A stretch of 64,000 bases of DNA from Candidatus Fluviicola riflensis (lineage in GTDB: Bacteria; Bacteroidota; Bacteroidia; Flavobacteriales_D; Crocinitomicaceae), in the NCBI GenBank assembly GCA_002243285.1, contig CP022585.1:4452641-4516640 (forward strand), read 5' to 3'. The notes beneath the pieces are model-generated. The model was not told the DNA's origin, did no database searches, and worked only from the letters and a program-made list of their open reading frames with translations. Positions 42,987 through 51,560 of this stretch are shown one piece after another. The position numbers and the translations under genes were made by a program. Numbering within the stretch: position 1 is the first letter of the stretch; every line of letters begins with the position of its first letter.

Positions 42987-44276
42987 ATGAAGCAGACAGA
43001 ATCCCAAGCGTTGTACGAAACAGCAAAAAAGTACTTTCCGGGAGGAGTGAATTCACCGGTTCGGGCGTTCAAATCCGTTGACGGAACTCCCTTATTTATT
43101 AAGAAAGGAAACGGCGCGTATATCTGGGATGAAGACGATAATGAGTTCATTGATTTTTGTGGAAGCTGGGGTCCGTTGATTTTGGGCCATAATCATCCTG
43201 CGGTGTATTCCAAAGTAGTTGAGGCGCTTGGAAACGGTTCCAGTTTCGGCGCACCGACACGTTTGGAAAATGAGTTGGCCGAATTGATTTTGAGCCGAAA
43301 TAACTTCATCGATAAACTGCGTTTTACCAGTTCGGGAACCGAGGCAGTAATGTCAGCGATTCGTTTGGCACGTGGTTATACTGGCCGAAATAAAATCGTA
43401 AAATTTGAAGGTTGTTACCACGGCCATAGCGACGCTTTATTGGTGAAAGCCGGTTCAGGTTTGGTGACGTTTGGAAATTCTTCCAGCGCGGGTGTTCCCG
43501 AGGCATTTGTGAATGAAACATTGGTATTACCGCTCAATAATAAGGAGGCAGTAGAACAATGTTTTGCCGAGTACAAAGATCAGATTGCGTGTGTGATCAT
43601 TGAACCGATTCCTGCCAATAATGGATTGTTGCTGCAGGAAGAAGGATTTTTAACATTCCTGCGCGAAGTTTGTACAGCCAACGGAACGTTGTTGTTTTTC
43701 GATGAGGTAATCTCCGGATTCCGGGTAGCTTTTGGTGGTGCGACCGAGCATTACGGCGTCATTCCCGATATCGTTTCCTATGGAAAAATCATCGGTGGAG
43801 GTTTGCCGGTTGGTGCTTATGGTGCTAAGAAAGAAATCATGGCGCAAATTTCTCCCGACGGACCGGTTTACCAGGCAGGAACGCTTTCAGGAAATCCTGT
43901 GGCAATGGCTGCCGGAATTGCGCAACTGACAGAGATTTCCAAACCAGGATTCTACGAAGATCAGGAACGCAGAACGCTGTTGTTTACCGATAAAATCAAC
44001 GCGCACGCCCAGGCAAAGGGTTATCATTTTGAATTGGTGACCATCGGTTCCATTTACTGGATTTCCTTCGACGATTCCAAGCGCATTCGTCAGTCAGACG
44101 AGATCAATCCGGATATGACAGGTTTCAAACACTTGCACCGAGCGTTACTGGAACGTGGCGTTTACCTTGGACCGAGCGGTTACGAAGTTGGATTTATCTC
44201 GGCGGCACATACCGACAAAATCCTTGAAATTGCAGCTGCGCGTTTTATTGATGCACTGGATTCCATTATGAATTGA
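42987..44276 (+). CDS. hemL: glutamate-1-semialdehyde 2,1-aminomutase
   Basis: A 429-residue PLP-dependent aminomutase. It has YFPGGVNSPVRAFKSV at the N-terminus, GPLILGHNHPAV, FTSSGTEAVMSAIRLARG, LLFFDEVISGFRVAFGG, and the PLP lysine in SYGKIIGGGLPVGAYG. It makes 5-aminolevulinate from glutamate-1-semialdehyde in the C5 pathway of heme synthesis. It is followed 3 bases later by a small TPR gene, so the two are probably co-transcribed. Confidence 0.96.
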   Translation: MKQTESQALYETAKKYFPGGVNSPVRAFKSVDGTPLFIKKGNGAYIWDEDDNEFIDFCGSWGPLILGHNHPAVYSKVVEALGNGSSFGAPTRLENELAELILSRNNFIDKLRFTSSGTEAVMSAIRLARGYTGRNKIVKFEGCYHGHSDALLVKAGSGLVTFGNSSSAGVPEAFVNETLVLPLNNKEAVEQCFAEYKDQIACVIIEPIPANNGLLLQEEGFLTFLREVCTANGTLLFFDEVISGFRVAFGGATEHYGVIPDIVSYGKIIGGGLPVGAYGAKKEIMAQISPDGPVYQAGTLSGNPVAMAAGIAQLTEISKPGFYEDQERRTLLFTDKINAHAQAKGYHFELVTIGSIYWISFDDSKRIRQSDEINPDMTGFKHLHRALLERGVYLGPSGYEVGFISAAHTDKILEIAAARFIDALDSIMN

Positions 44277-44279
44277 TCC

Positions 44280-44888
44280 ATGGAAACGTTCCACAGCGGC
44301 GATGTGTTCTTTCTACAGGAAAACGATGATTACATTGTGTACAAAGCAATACAATCAGTTGAAAACAACCGGCTGTTTGTTAAAGTGTATTGGCCAACTG
44401 ATAGTGTGCCGACTGCCAAAAACTGGAAATCACTCGATCTGAGAACGGCTTGCGAGGCGATTCAACTCAGTGATAAACAAAAAATTACATTCCTGATAAA
44501 CGAAACTGTTTCTGCCGAAGAATTGGAAGAATGTGCCAATTTTAAACGCATTGAAACAGGATTAAAACAACGTGCTGAAAACCTGGTTGTGATCTTGGAA
44601 CACGGAGAAGCGTTGTTACAGGAAGGAAAAATGGAAGAAGCACTTTCGTTGTTTACCGAAGCAGCGAGCTATTCAAAATACGATCACCGGATCTTTGATT
44701 TGCGAGGTTATTGTTTGCTGAAACTTTGCCGTTATTCGGAAGCGATTGCAGATCTGGAGCATTCATTGACCATTCGACCCGAAGGAAAAGAGACGCTGCA
44801 TTATTGTGCGGAAGCTTACTCTAAAACAAAGCAATTTGAAAAAGCCGAAGCAAAAATGGAGCAGTTAAAAGCCATTGAAGACGAATAG
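44280..44888 (+). CDS. small TPR protein
   Basis: A 202-residue cytoplasmic protein. The N-terminal ~80 residues form a small beta-rich domain (FHSGDVFFLQENDDYIVYKA, then LFVKVYWPTDSV). The C-terminal half is about three TPR units (EALLQEGKMEEALSLFTEAA, IFDLRGYCLLKLCRYSEAIA, YCAEAYSKTKQFEKAEAKM). It follows hemL closely, so it is co-expressed; partner unknown. Confidence 0.75.
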   Translation: METFHSGDVFFLQENDDYIVYKAIQSVENNRLFVKVYWPTDSVPTAKNWKSLDLRTACEAIQLSDKQKITFLINETVSAEELEECANFKRIETGLKQRAENLVVILEHGEALLQEGKMEEALSLFTEAASYSKYDHRIFDLRGYCLLKLCRYSEAIADLEHSLTIRPEGKETLHYCAEAYSKTKQFEKAEAKMEQLKAIEDE

Positions 44889-44927
44889 ACGGAAGACTGT
44901 TTTTCAGAACCCGTCTTTTGTCTTTTA
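44887..44927 (+). terminator. intrinsic terminator after hemL-TPR
   Basis: AGACGG (44887-44892) pairs with CCGTCT (44911-44916), followed by TTTGTCTTTT. It sits between convergent genes. Confidence 0.6.
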
Positions 44928-44962
44928 GCGAAGCGGTCTCAAGTCTAATAGTCTCCTAAGCC

Positions 44963-45502
44963 TTACTTCCAGTGCTTACGAATGCGTTTCGGCAATTTTT
45001 TACGCAGTTTTTTCATCACACCTTCGCGTGAACTAATGGCTCCGATCTTTAATAAATCAGAACCTACGAGTTTACCGTTTCGGTAGAAGTGAAATTCAAG
45101 TGTTACCGAGACAATATCGTCTTTGTACAACGAAAACAGGTTGGCAGCGGACAAATCCTCGGCTAAAGTCAATTTCTTTTCAGAGCGTTTGAAACGTTTA
45201 TCGTAACCTCTGATCGAAACCAGCATAAGCGTGTTGATTCCTTTTGCGGCAAGAATTTGCGTGAGTGAATCAGTCATCAATACCTGCGGATCGCCACCTT
45301 GTTTTAAGATGTTGAGCGAAACGGCGTTTTTCACCTGGTTGGCGGTCAGCATTTCAGAAATAGCTACTTCCAGTGAATAACGGTCTTCCTGATTATCCAT
45401 GTGACTCACTACCAAAGCATTGGTGAGGTGAAGACTATCGGTTTGTGCGTTTGAAATTGATCCGAGACCAATTACTGCGATGAGTAAGATGAGCTGTTTC
45501 AT
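44963..45502 (-). CDS. secreted hypothetical protein
   Basis: A 179-residue protein with a signal peptide (MKQLILLIAVIGLGSISNAQ). The mature part is an alpha/beta domain (SLEVAISEMLTANQVKNAVS, AAKGINTLMLVSIRGYDKRF, DDIVSVTLEFHFYRNGKLVG) ending in a very basic tail (KKLRKKLPKRIRKHWK). The layout resembles periplasmic lipoprotein-like sensors of unknown role; no family is named with confidence. It starts 3 bases after the metF stop. Confidence 0.65.
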   Translation of the reverse strand: MKQLILLIAVIGLGSISNAQTDSLHLTNALVVSHMDNQEDRYSLEVAISEMLTANQVKNAVSLNILKQGGDPQVLMTDSLTQILAAKGINTLMLVSIRGYDKRFKRSEKKLTLAEDLSAANLFSLYKDDIVSVTLEFHFYRNGKLVGSDLLKIGAISSREGVMKKLRKKLPKRIRKHWK

Positions 45503-45505
45503 AGG

Positions 45506-46456
45506 TTAAAATATTTGGCTGGCTATTTTTTTCACGGTGTCGGAAGTCGACATGGTATAATAGTGAATGCACGGCACCTTAGCGGCTTTCAGTTCTTTTG
45601 ATTGTTGAATTCCCCATTCGATCCCTACCTGGTTTACGTCAGCACTGCTTTTGCATTTCAGCAATTCGTTGCTCAACGCTTCCGGAAAATCGATGTGAAA
45701 TACCTTCGGTAAAAACGCAATGTGATTCATGGTTTTGATCGGCTTTAATCCCGGAATGATCGGCACGGTAATTCCTGCCGCACGACAAGCATCCACAAAA
45801 TCAAAGTATTTCTGATTATCAAAAAACATTTGCGTCACAACATATTCGGCCCCGGCATCTACTTTTGCTTTCAAGTACTGTAAATCGGTTGAAAGGTTCA
45901 TGGCCTCGAAATGCTTCTCAGGATATCCCGCAGCACCCATACAGAAGTCGGTTGGCGCCAGCTGCACATCATCAACAAAATAACGGCCGTCGTTCATTTC
46001 GGCAATTTGCTGGATCAGTTCAACTGCATACCGGTGGCCTTCAGGATGTGGTTTGAAAGTCGATTCCGTTTTGATGGAATCCCCACGCAGGGCCAACACA
46101 TTATCGATTCCCAAAAAGTGAAGGTCGATGAGTGCATTTTCTGTTTCTTCTTTCGAGAAACCGCCACAGATCAAATGCGGAACGGCGTCGACCTGGTATT
46201 TGTTCATGATCGCCGCACAAATACCAACAGTTCCCGGACGTTTGCGAATGGCTATTTTTTCCAGCAACCCGTTTTCACGTTCTTTGTAGATAAATTCTTC
46301 GCGGTGATAAGTGACGTTGATGAATCGGGGTTTAAATTCCATTAACGGATCAATGCCGTCGTAAATGGATTGAATGGTTGCTCCTTTAAGCGGAGGAAGT
46401 ATTTCAAATGAAAAGAGCGTGTCTTTCGCCCGGTTAATGTGTTCGATAACTTTCAT
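45506..46456 (-). CDS. metF: methylenetetrahydrofolate reductase
   Basis: A 316-residue TIM-barrel flavoprotein from the ATG at 46456 (MKVIEHINRAKDTLFSFEIL); the 30 upstream codons are not protein-like and lie over the promoter. Marks: SFEILPPLKG (catalytic Glu region), FINVTYHREE, HLICGGFSKEETENAL, DNVLALRGDS, and YVVTQMFFDNQKYFDFVD. It reduces 5,10-methylene-THF to 5-methyl-THF for methionine synthesis. A -7 box lies at 46489. I see no SAM-type riboswitch in the short leader. Confidence 0.95.
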   Translation of the reverse strand: MKVIEHINRAKDTLFSFEILPPLKGATIQSIYDGIDPLMEFKPRFINVTYHREEFIYKERENGLLEKIAIRKRPGTVGICAAIMNKYQVDAVPHLICGGFSKEETENALIDLHFLGIDNVLALRGDSIKTESTFKPHPEGHRYAVELIQQIAEMNDGRYFVDDVQLAPTDFCMGAAGYPEKHFEAMNLSTDLQYLKAKVDAGAEYVVTQMFFDNQKYFDFVDACRAAGITVPIIPGLKPIKTMNHIAFLPKVFHIDFPEALSNELLKCKSSADVNQVGIEWGIQQSKELKAAKVPCIHYYTMSTSDTVKKIASQIF

Positions 46457-46488
46457 GTCGTCTGGACCTTGAGTTCTTGATAAGTGGG

Positions 46489-46496
46489 CAAAGATA
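46489..46496 (-). promoter_or_regulatory. -7 box for metF
   Basis: On the minus strand TATCTTTG, a full TAnnTTTG match; the leader to the ATG at 46456 would be about 27 bases. Confidence 0.6.
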
Positions 46497-46595
46497 AGGG
46501 AATAAAACAGTTTAGTAGTGTAACCCGAAAAAATCGCCTTCACCAAATTTTGTTAAAAACAAAGGGTTTGCAAAATACGATAACAAAACCTGCGT

Positions 46596-46603
46596 TATCT
46601 TTG
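46596..46603 (+). promoter_or_regulatory. -7 box of the candidate small RNA
   Basis: TATCTTTG, a full TAnnTTTG match, preceded by TTTG at 46567-46570 (25 bases upstream, somewhat far for the -33 box). It is divergent from the metF promoter. Confidence 0.5.
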
Positions 46604-46608
46604 TATTA

Positions 46609-46741
46609 CCTGATTACCAAAATCAATTTTCAAACTTTGGCGCGAATTTTGATTAACGATAATTAGAGGTTAGTTTTCATAAGTAGTAGTAGTTTAGGTT
46701 GGAACAAGAGAGAAACGCCCGTTTCTCTCTTGTTGTTTTTT
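46609..46741 (+). ncRNA. candidate intergenic small RNA of about 133 nt
   Basis: The segment starts after a -7 box and ends in a strong intrinsic terminator (46703-46741). It has no reading frame of note and no co-directional gene downstream (the next gene is on the minus strand). It includes a GTAGTAGTAG run at 46684-46692. This is a positional inference; no known RNA family was recognised. Confidence 0.5.
46703..46741 (+). terminator. strong intrinsic terminator
   Basis: AACAAGAGAGAAAC (46703-46716) pairs perfectly with GTTTCTCTCTTGTT (46721-46734) around GCCC, followed by GTTTTTT. A 14-bp stem with no mismatch. Confidence 0.88.
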
Positions 46742-46822
46742 AGGCCTGGGTGAAGTACTCTTTGTGAGAAAACACCGTTTTTCAAAACCGTTTTCAAGCA
46801 GTTGATTTTCATGTTTTTAATC

Positions 46823-46883
46823 CCACGTAATATTGCAAATTTACGTGTCAAAAGAACCCGCGTAAATTTGCAATATTACGTGG
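46823..46883. repeat. perfect 23-bp palindromic hairpin, GTAATATTGCAAAT family
   Basis: The arm 46823-46845 (CCACGTAATATTGCAAAT and on) is the exact reverse complement of 46861-46883, with a 15-base spacer. It shares a 22-base core with the hairpin at 5123-5181. It lies 3' of the membrane protein gene ending at 46933. Confidence 0.85.
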
Positions 46884-46932
46884 CTTACTTCACGGGACTT
46901 CTAAAACAAAAAATCCGATCACCCGCATTTGA

Positions 46933-47445
46933 CTAGAATGAAGAAGTTTTGTCCGGAGATTGTGGTGATTTTATTAAGCGTCGAATCTTTATTCCATCAA
47001 TGATGAACATCATACCCAATCCTATGAGAATGGCTGCGATGATTATAGGCAACAAAAATTCTAGCAATCTATTCATCGCAACATATTGCTGTATTGATAG
47101 AATTATTAGAAAAGCCCCAAGTCCAACAACTAATACACCAAATGATAGGTAAAATAGTATCCAAAAACGATGAGGCCCCTTCATTTCTACATCGTCAATT
47201 AATTCAGATTGGAAAATTCTCACGGAGGGATTTAACAATTTCCAATTAAAAATGATCGACGCATAACCAGTTAATGAAATTAACAATACGAAAAGCATAT
47301 AAATAACTACTCCATTTGTCAGGTTGTTCAAAATATCAATGATAAGGAATCTGAATTTGTTGCACACATCAATAAATTGATAGGTACTCAGTGTTGATAA
47401 TAACACGATTATTGTCACATATATTTTCCTTTTAGAGTTCATCAT
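46933..47445 (-). CDS. hypothetical membrane protein
   Basis: A 170-residue protein with four hydrophobic helices (IYVTIIVLLSTLSTYQFI, GVVIYMLFVLLISLTGYAS, FWILFYLSFGVLVVGLGAFL, LLPIIIAAILIGLGMMFII) and a basic C-terminal end (KIRRLIKSPQSPD). No family recognised. It is AT-rich relative to its neighbours. Just downstream (46905-46928) is a degenerate copy of the terminator at 47495-47531. Confidence 0.6.
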   Translation of the reverse strand: MMNSKRKIYVTIIVLLSTLSTYQFIDVCNKFRFLIIDILNNLTNGVVIYMLFVLLISLTGYASIIFNWKLLNPSVRIFQSELIDDVEMKGPHRFWILFYLSFGVLVVGLGAFLIILSIQQYVAMNRLLEFLLPIIIAAILIGLGMMFIIDGIKIRRLIKSPQSPDKTSSF

Positions 47446-47494
47446 TGCTACAAAAAGTCGGATTAGAAATCTGTTTACGAATGTATGCTATTCA

Positions 47495-47531
47495 AAACAA
47501 AAATCCTCCCACCCGCATTCGGATGGAAGGA
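47495..47531 (-). terminator. intrinsic terminator after the MopE-repeat gene
   Basis: On the minus strand TCCTTCCATCCG pairs with CGGGTGGGAGGA (47504-47515 with 47520-47531; two G-U pairs) around a 4-base loop, followed by TTTTTGTTTT. Confidence 0.85.
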
Positions 47532-47555
47532 CTTTCAAAAAAGGTATCGTATCGC

Positions 47556-50500
47556 TTATTGTTTCACCCAGCGAGCCACGGAAGTATGCGTTCCATCATT
47601 CACCCGGATAAAATAAACACTTGGTAACAATTGAGTTGTTGCTACAGTTACCGCTCCGTTTGAAGAGCCGGTTGATGTTTGAACCGTTTTACCGTCTACC
47701 GAAAGAATGGTAACGGTTACCTGCTGATCCCATGAACCATTCAATGTAATCGTTACGGCTGATGTTCCCGGATTCGGGAAGACATTAAACGTTGCAATTG
47801 CTGCGTCTGTCAAACCAAGATTCCCGTCAGTTCCGTCGCAGTTTTCATCAATGCTGTTTCCAAGCACATCTGTTCCGTTCGGGTTAATGGCATTATTGGT
47901 GTCATCACAATCTGTGCTGTCAGCAACATAACCGTTTGGCGCTGTACAATCTACAATCGTGCTGTTCGGGTTTCCAAAGCTGTCGTTGTCACCATCTTCG
48001 TAGAACGTTGATCCGAGTGTGATGCTATCATCATTGTCATCGCAATCATCTGCGTTTGAAACATAACCCGCCGGTTGAGTACAAGCAACTATCGTCACGG
48101 CAGTTGAACCAAATCCGTCGCTGTCCAGATCGATGTAGAACTCATCCGTAGCAATGGTAATTGCGCTGTTGCTGTCATCACAATCGTTTGCATTTAACAC
48201 ATATCCGACAGGTTGTGTACATGCTTGCGTGGTTGAAGCACTGTTTCCGTAAGTATCATTGTCGGCATCTTCGTAATAAGTAATCGAACCGCCAATGTTA
48301 TCATCGGTATCATCGCAATCGCTATTGTTATCTACATATCCAACCGGTTGCGTACACTGCGTCAATGTTACAGCACTGTTTCCAAAAGTATCATTATCCA
48401 AATCCTGGAACCAGACAGCGTTTGGATTTTCGTTGGCATCATTATCGTTGCAATCAGTGTTGTCGGTTACATAACCTGCCGGAGCTGCACAATCCATCGA
48501 ATCAACTGCCGGGTTACCGAATCCGTCGTTATCAGCATCAGCATAATACGTTTGTAGTGGCAAGGCATTGATGAAACCGGTTAATGACACATTATCATTG
48601 CGGTAAGTAGCACCTGATGTTCCCATACTTACAACATAGAAGCGGAAAGAAACAGGCCCCTGAATACTTGCAAACGGACCAGTCAACGGAACGGTTTCAA
48701 TGAAATCTGTTCCCGGCGCCGTAATTTGAGTGGTGAAAACATCCGATGCAAAATTATCTAAGCTTGATCGCACATGTACAAATGGTGTTCCACCAGTGTT
48801 ACTAACACGATGTAAAAAGGTCAATTGTGTTAATGACAATTCATAGCAGTTGTCCGGAGTAACGGTAAACTCGTAATATTTGGCAAGATCCAAGGTAGCA
48901 GCGGTGTTCCAATTACTGTAATTGATAATATTATTTCCTGCGGCACAAGTAAGGCTGTCGGAAGCCAGGTAATCACTAAACAGGGCATTTGCCGGTTGGG
49001 CCGTTACCCCAAGAACAGGTGTAGCGCAAAGGTTTCCGGTAAATACATATTGTGCCAATTGTGAACCCAATGTGTTTAAGTCGGAACCGTTACAATCTTC
49101 GTCAACACTGTTGTTCGGAATTTCAGTTGCTCCTGGATATTGATTCGGGTTGGCATCGTTGCAATCGGTATTGTCGGTCACATAATTAGCCGGAGGTGTG
49201 CAGGCAACCGTTGCACTTGCATTAGCATCTCCATAAGTATCTGAATCTACATCAGGATAGTAGGATAGCCCCGCACCTATGAGGTTGTCACTATCGTCAC
49301 AATCATCGGCATTTGAAACATACCCTGCAGGTTGTGTACAGGCAACCGAATCAATCGCAGCATCCCCGAAACCGTCGGTATCAGCATCAGCGTAATAAAC
49401 GGTTGTTGCCACACCAACAAGGTTGTCGTTGTCATCGCAATCATCATCGTTTAAAACGTAGCCAACCGGCTGAGCGCAATTGCTTTGTGAAACGGCAGGA
49501 TTTCCGAAACCATCGGTATCTGAATCAAGATACCATGTTTGCGATACCACATTATCATCGATTCCGCCGACACAGTTATTATCGATACCGTCGCACGTTT
49601 CTGTTGCTCCCGGATGGATTGCATTGTTGTTGTCATCACAGTCATCGCCGTTGCTCACATATCCTACAGGTTGAGTACAGGCGATAATCGTTGAACCACC
49701 ATCTCCATAGGTATCATTGTCGGTATCGGCATAGAAAACAGTAGTAGCCACACCAACAAGGTTGTTGTTATCATCACAATCATCATCGTTTGAAACATAA
49801 CCAACCGGTTGTGTACAGGCTGTTTGTGTAACTGCGGCATTTCCGAAACCATCCGTATCAAAATCCTGGTAATAAACGGTAGTCGCTACACCAACAAGGT
49901 TATTGTTATCGTCACAATCATCATCGTTTGTCACATAACCAACTGGTTGTGTACAGGCTGTTTGCGTGATAGCAGCATTTCCGAAACCGTCCGTATCAAA
50001 ATCCTGGTAATAGATATTTCCGGCACCAACAAGGTTGTTGTTGTCGTCGCAATCATCGGCATTTGCCACATATCCAACAGGTGTACAGGTGTTCACAAAA
50101 ACGGCAGCATTTCCGAAACCGTCACCATCCAAATCCTGGTAATAGTCCGCCAATGGATAAGCAGTTGCCGTTCCAATTAACTCAACGTTGTCGTGACGAT
50201 AAGTAGCGCCAGCGGAAAGAATGTTTACGACATAGGTACGAAAAGTAACGGCCGAAGTCAGTCCGTTAAAAGAAGCGGGTAAATCAATTCCCAGATTCAC
50301 GTTTGAATTAATCGCGGTGATAGGGGCATTGTGCAAATCAGCTGTAAAACCATCCAAACTGGAACGCAAGACAACAGTCACGGCACCAGCGGATGAACTT
50401 ACACGGTGTAAGAACTTCAGTGAGTCGAGGTTCATGACCGTACACGCATTCGGTGTAATGGTAAACTCGAAATACTTGGTAGGATCAAGCGCAGCACCCA

Positions 50501-50738
50501 ACGTCCAACCGTTTGAATTATACACAGCAGCAGCAGCAGTACAGGTGGCTCCTGTAAGCGAATAATCGGAAAACACGGCGTTTGCCGGTTGCGCGCTGAC
50601 CGCAGTTAATGGTGCCGCACAGGTGTGTCCTGTAAAGGTGTAAATACCAAGTTGCTGGGCAAACGTGTTTGTTGAAAACGACAACATTGCAATGAAGGCA
50701 ATGAACAGTCCGGATTTAGTGTATTTTTTTTGATTCAT
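47556..50738 (-). CDS. giant secreted T9SS protein with 12 MopE-like calcium-type repeats
   Basis: A 1060-residue protein from the ATG at 50738, where a signal peptide begins (SGLFIAFIAMLSFSTNTFAQ); an in-frame start further up lies ahead of the promoter. Layout: a beta-rich globular module (about 12-200), seven repeats of ~45 residues with the pattern YYxDxDxDGFGN...CTQPVGYV...DDCDDNN, a second copy of the globular module, five more such repeats, and a type A sorting tail (FNVFPNPGTSAVTI, PSVYFIRVNDG). The DxDxDxxG and DCDD clusters resemble the calcium-binding thrombospondin-3/MopE type. It should be surface-exposed or released. Promoter at 50763, terminator at 47495: monocistronic. Confidence 0.85.
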   Translation of the reverse strand: MNQKKYTKSGLFIAFIAMLSFSTNTFAQQLGIYTFTGHTCAAPLTAVSAQPANAVFSDYSLTGATCTAAAAVYNSNGWTLGAALDPTKYFEFTITPNACTVMNLDSLKFLHRVSSSAGAVTVVLRSSLDGFTADLHNAPITAINSNVNLGIDLPASFNGLTSAVTFRTYVVNILSAGATYRHDNVELIGTATAYPLADYYQDLDGDGFGNAAVFVNTCTPVGYVANADDCDDNNNLVGAGNIYYQDFDTDGFGNAAITQTACTQPVGYVTNDDDCDDNNNLVGVATTVYYQDFDTDGFGNAAVTQTACTQPVGYVSNDDDCDDNNNLVGVATTVFYADTDNDTYGDGGSTIIACTQPVGYVSNGDDCDDNNNAIHPGATETCDGIDNNCVGGIDDNVVSQTWYLDSDTDGFGNPAVSQSNCAQPVGYVLNDDDCDDNDNLVGVATTVYYADADTDGFGDAAIDSVACTQPAGYVSNADDCDDSDNLIGAGLSYYPDVDSDTYGDANASATVACTPPANYVTDNTDCNDANPNQYPGATEIPNNSVDEDCNGSDLNTLGSQLAQYVFTGNLCATPVLGVTAQPANALFSDYLASDSLTCAAGNNIINYSNWNTAATLDLAKYYEFTVTPDNCYELSLTQLTFLHRVSNTGGTPFVHVRSSLDNFASDVFTTQITAPGTDFIETVPLTGPFASIQGPVSFRFYVVSMGTSGATYRNDNVSLTGFINALPLQTYYADADNDGFGNPAVDSMDCAAPAGYVTDNTDCNDNDANENPNAVWFQDLDNDTFGNSAVTLTQCTQPVGYVDNNSDCDDTDDNIGGSITYYEDADNDTYGNSASTTQACTQPVGYVLNANDCDDSNSAITIATDEFYIDLDSDGFGSTAVTIVACTQPAGYVSNADDCDDNDDSITLGSTFYEDGDNDSFGNPNSTIVDCTAPNGYVADSTDCDDTNNAINPNGTDVLGNSIDENCDGTDGNLGLTDAAIATFNVFPNPGTSAVTITLNGSWDQQVTVTILSVDGKTVQTSTGSSNGAVTVATTQLLPSVYFIRVNDGTHTSVARWVKQ

Positions 50739-50762
50739 TTCTTTTTTTTTAGAAATCTGACG

Positions 50763-50770
50763 CAAAGCTA
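50763..50770 (-). promoter_or_regulatory. -7 box of the MopE-repeat gene
   Basis: On the minus strand TAGCTTTG, a full TAnnTTTG match, giving a leader of about 20 bases to the ATG at 50738. This supports that start over the in-frame codon at 50795. Confidence 0.55.
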
Positions 50771-50907
50771 TGAAAATGGTGTCTAGTAATCTCATTTTAT
50801 TTTGCAGCGACTGCTAAAAAAACAACATCCGGCATAAACATAACTAATTGAAATTCAGCTAATGAATGGATGCTAAATCGATTTTAACGGGAGATATTAT
50901 TAAACTG

Positions 50908-51495
50908 TTAAGCTTCCCGCTGCTCCATTAACCGCGCAACATATTTTCCGATAATGTCGAATTCAAGGTTGATTTTGGTGCCGACTTCAAACGTATGGAA
51001 GTTGGTGTGTTCGTAGGTATACGGAATAATGCAAACGGAAAACTGACCTTTTTCAGAATCGACGACAGTAAGGCTTACACCGTTAATGGTGATTGAACCT
51101 TTGGAAACGGTTGGGTAAGTTGCCTCGTAACGGAAGGTGTATTTCCAGCTTCCATTCAAATCTTCCACGCCAATGCATTCGCCTGTTGTATCTACATGGC
51201 CTTGCACGATATGTCCGTCTAAACGCGCGCCAAGCTGCATACAGCGTTCAAGGTTTATTTTGCTTCCGATGGTCCAATTGCCCAGGTTGGTTTTGTCTAA
51301 ACTTTCCTGGATAGCGGTAACAACATAGTTATTGTTTTCAATGGCAACTACCGTGAGGCAGCAACCGTTGTGGGCAACACTCTGGTCGATTTTCAATTCG
51401 TTGGTAATGGTCGATTTTACGGTAAAATGTACGTTGGTTTGTTCGCGTTCGATCGCGACGATTTCTCCTAAAGTTTCAATGATTCCCGTGAACAT
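50908..51495 (-). CDS. ribE: riboflavin synthase (alpha subunit)
   Basis: A 195-residue protein from the ATG at 51495 (MFTGIIETLGEIVAIER, the canonical start). It consists of two lumazine-binding domains; the first has NGCCLTVV and the inter-domain GHIVQGHVDTTGE, the second NGVSLTVVDSEKGQF and IPYTYEHTNF. It dismutates two 6,7-dimethyl-8-ribityllumazine into riboflavin. A -7 box at 51517-51524 places it under its own promoter. There is no room for an FMN riboswitch in the ~15-base leader. Confidence 0.95.
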   Translation of the reverse strand: MFTGIIETLGEIVAIEREQTNVHFTVKSTITNELKIDQSVAHNGCCLTVVAIENNNYVVTAIQESLDKTNLGNWTIGSKINLERCMQLGARLDGHIVQGHVDTTGECIGVEDLNGSWKYTFRYEATYPTVSKGSITINGVSLTVVDSEKGQFSVCIIPYTYEHTNFHTFEVGTKINLEFDIIGKYVARLMEQREA

Positions 51496-51516
51496 ATTGT
51501 TGGTGTTTTTGTGCTG

Positions 51517-51524
51517 CAAATTTA
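51517..51524 (-). promoter_or_regulatory. -7 box for ribE
   Basis: On the minus strand TAAATTTG, a full TAnnTTTG match, about 21 bases from the ribE ATG and inside the gap after the upstream O-antigen-ligase-like gene. Confidence 0.55.
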
Positions 51525-51560
51525 CGGGTAATTTGACGACTTCGAGTGTGTGATGGAAAA

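Noticed and set aside
46457-46488. SAM-type riboswitch ahead of metF
   Set aside because: The leader is only about 27 bases and cannot hold one.
46457-46546. Longer metF start
   Set aside because: The extra 30 codons cover the -7 box at 46489 and do not resemble MetF.
51496-51516. FMN riboswitch ahead of ribE
   Set aside because: The predicted leader is about 15 bases and no RFN-like sequence is seen.
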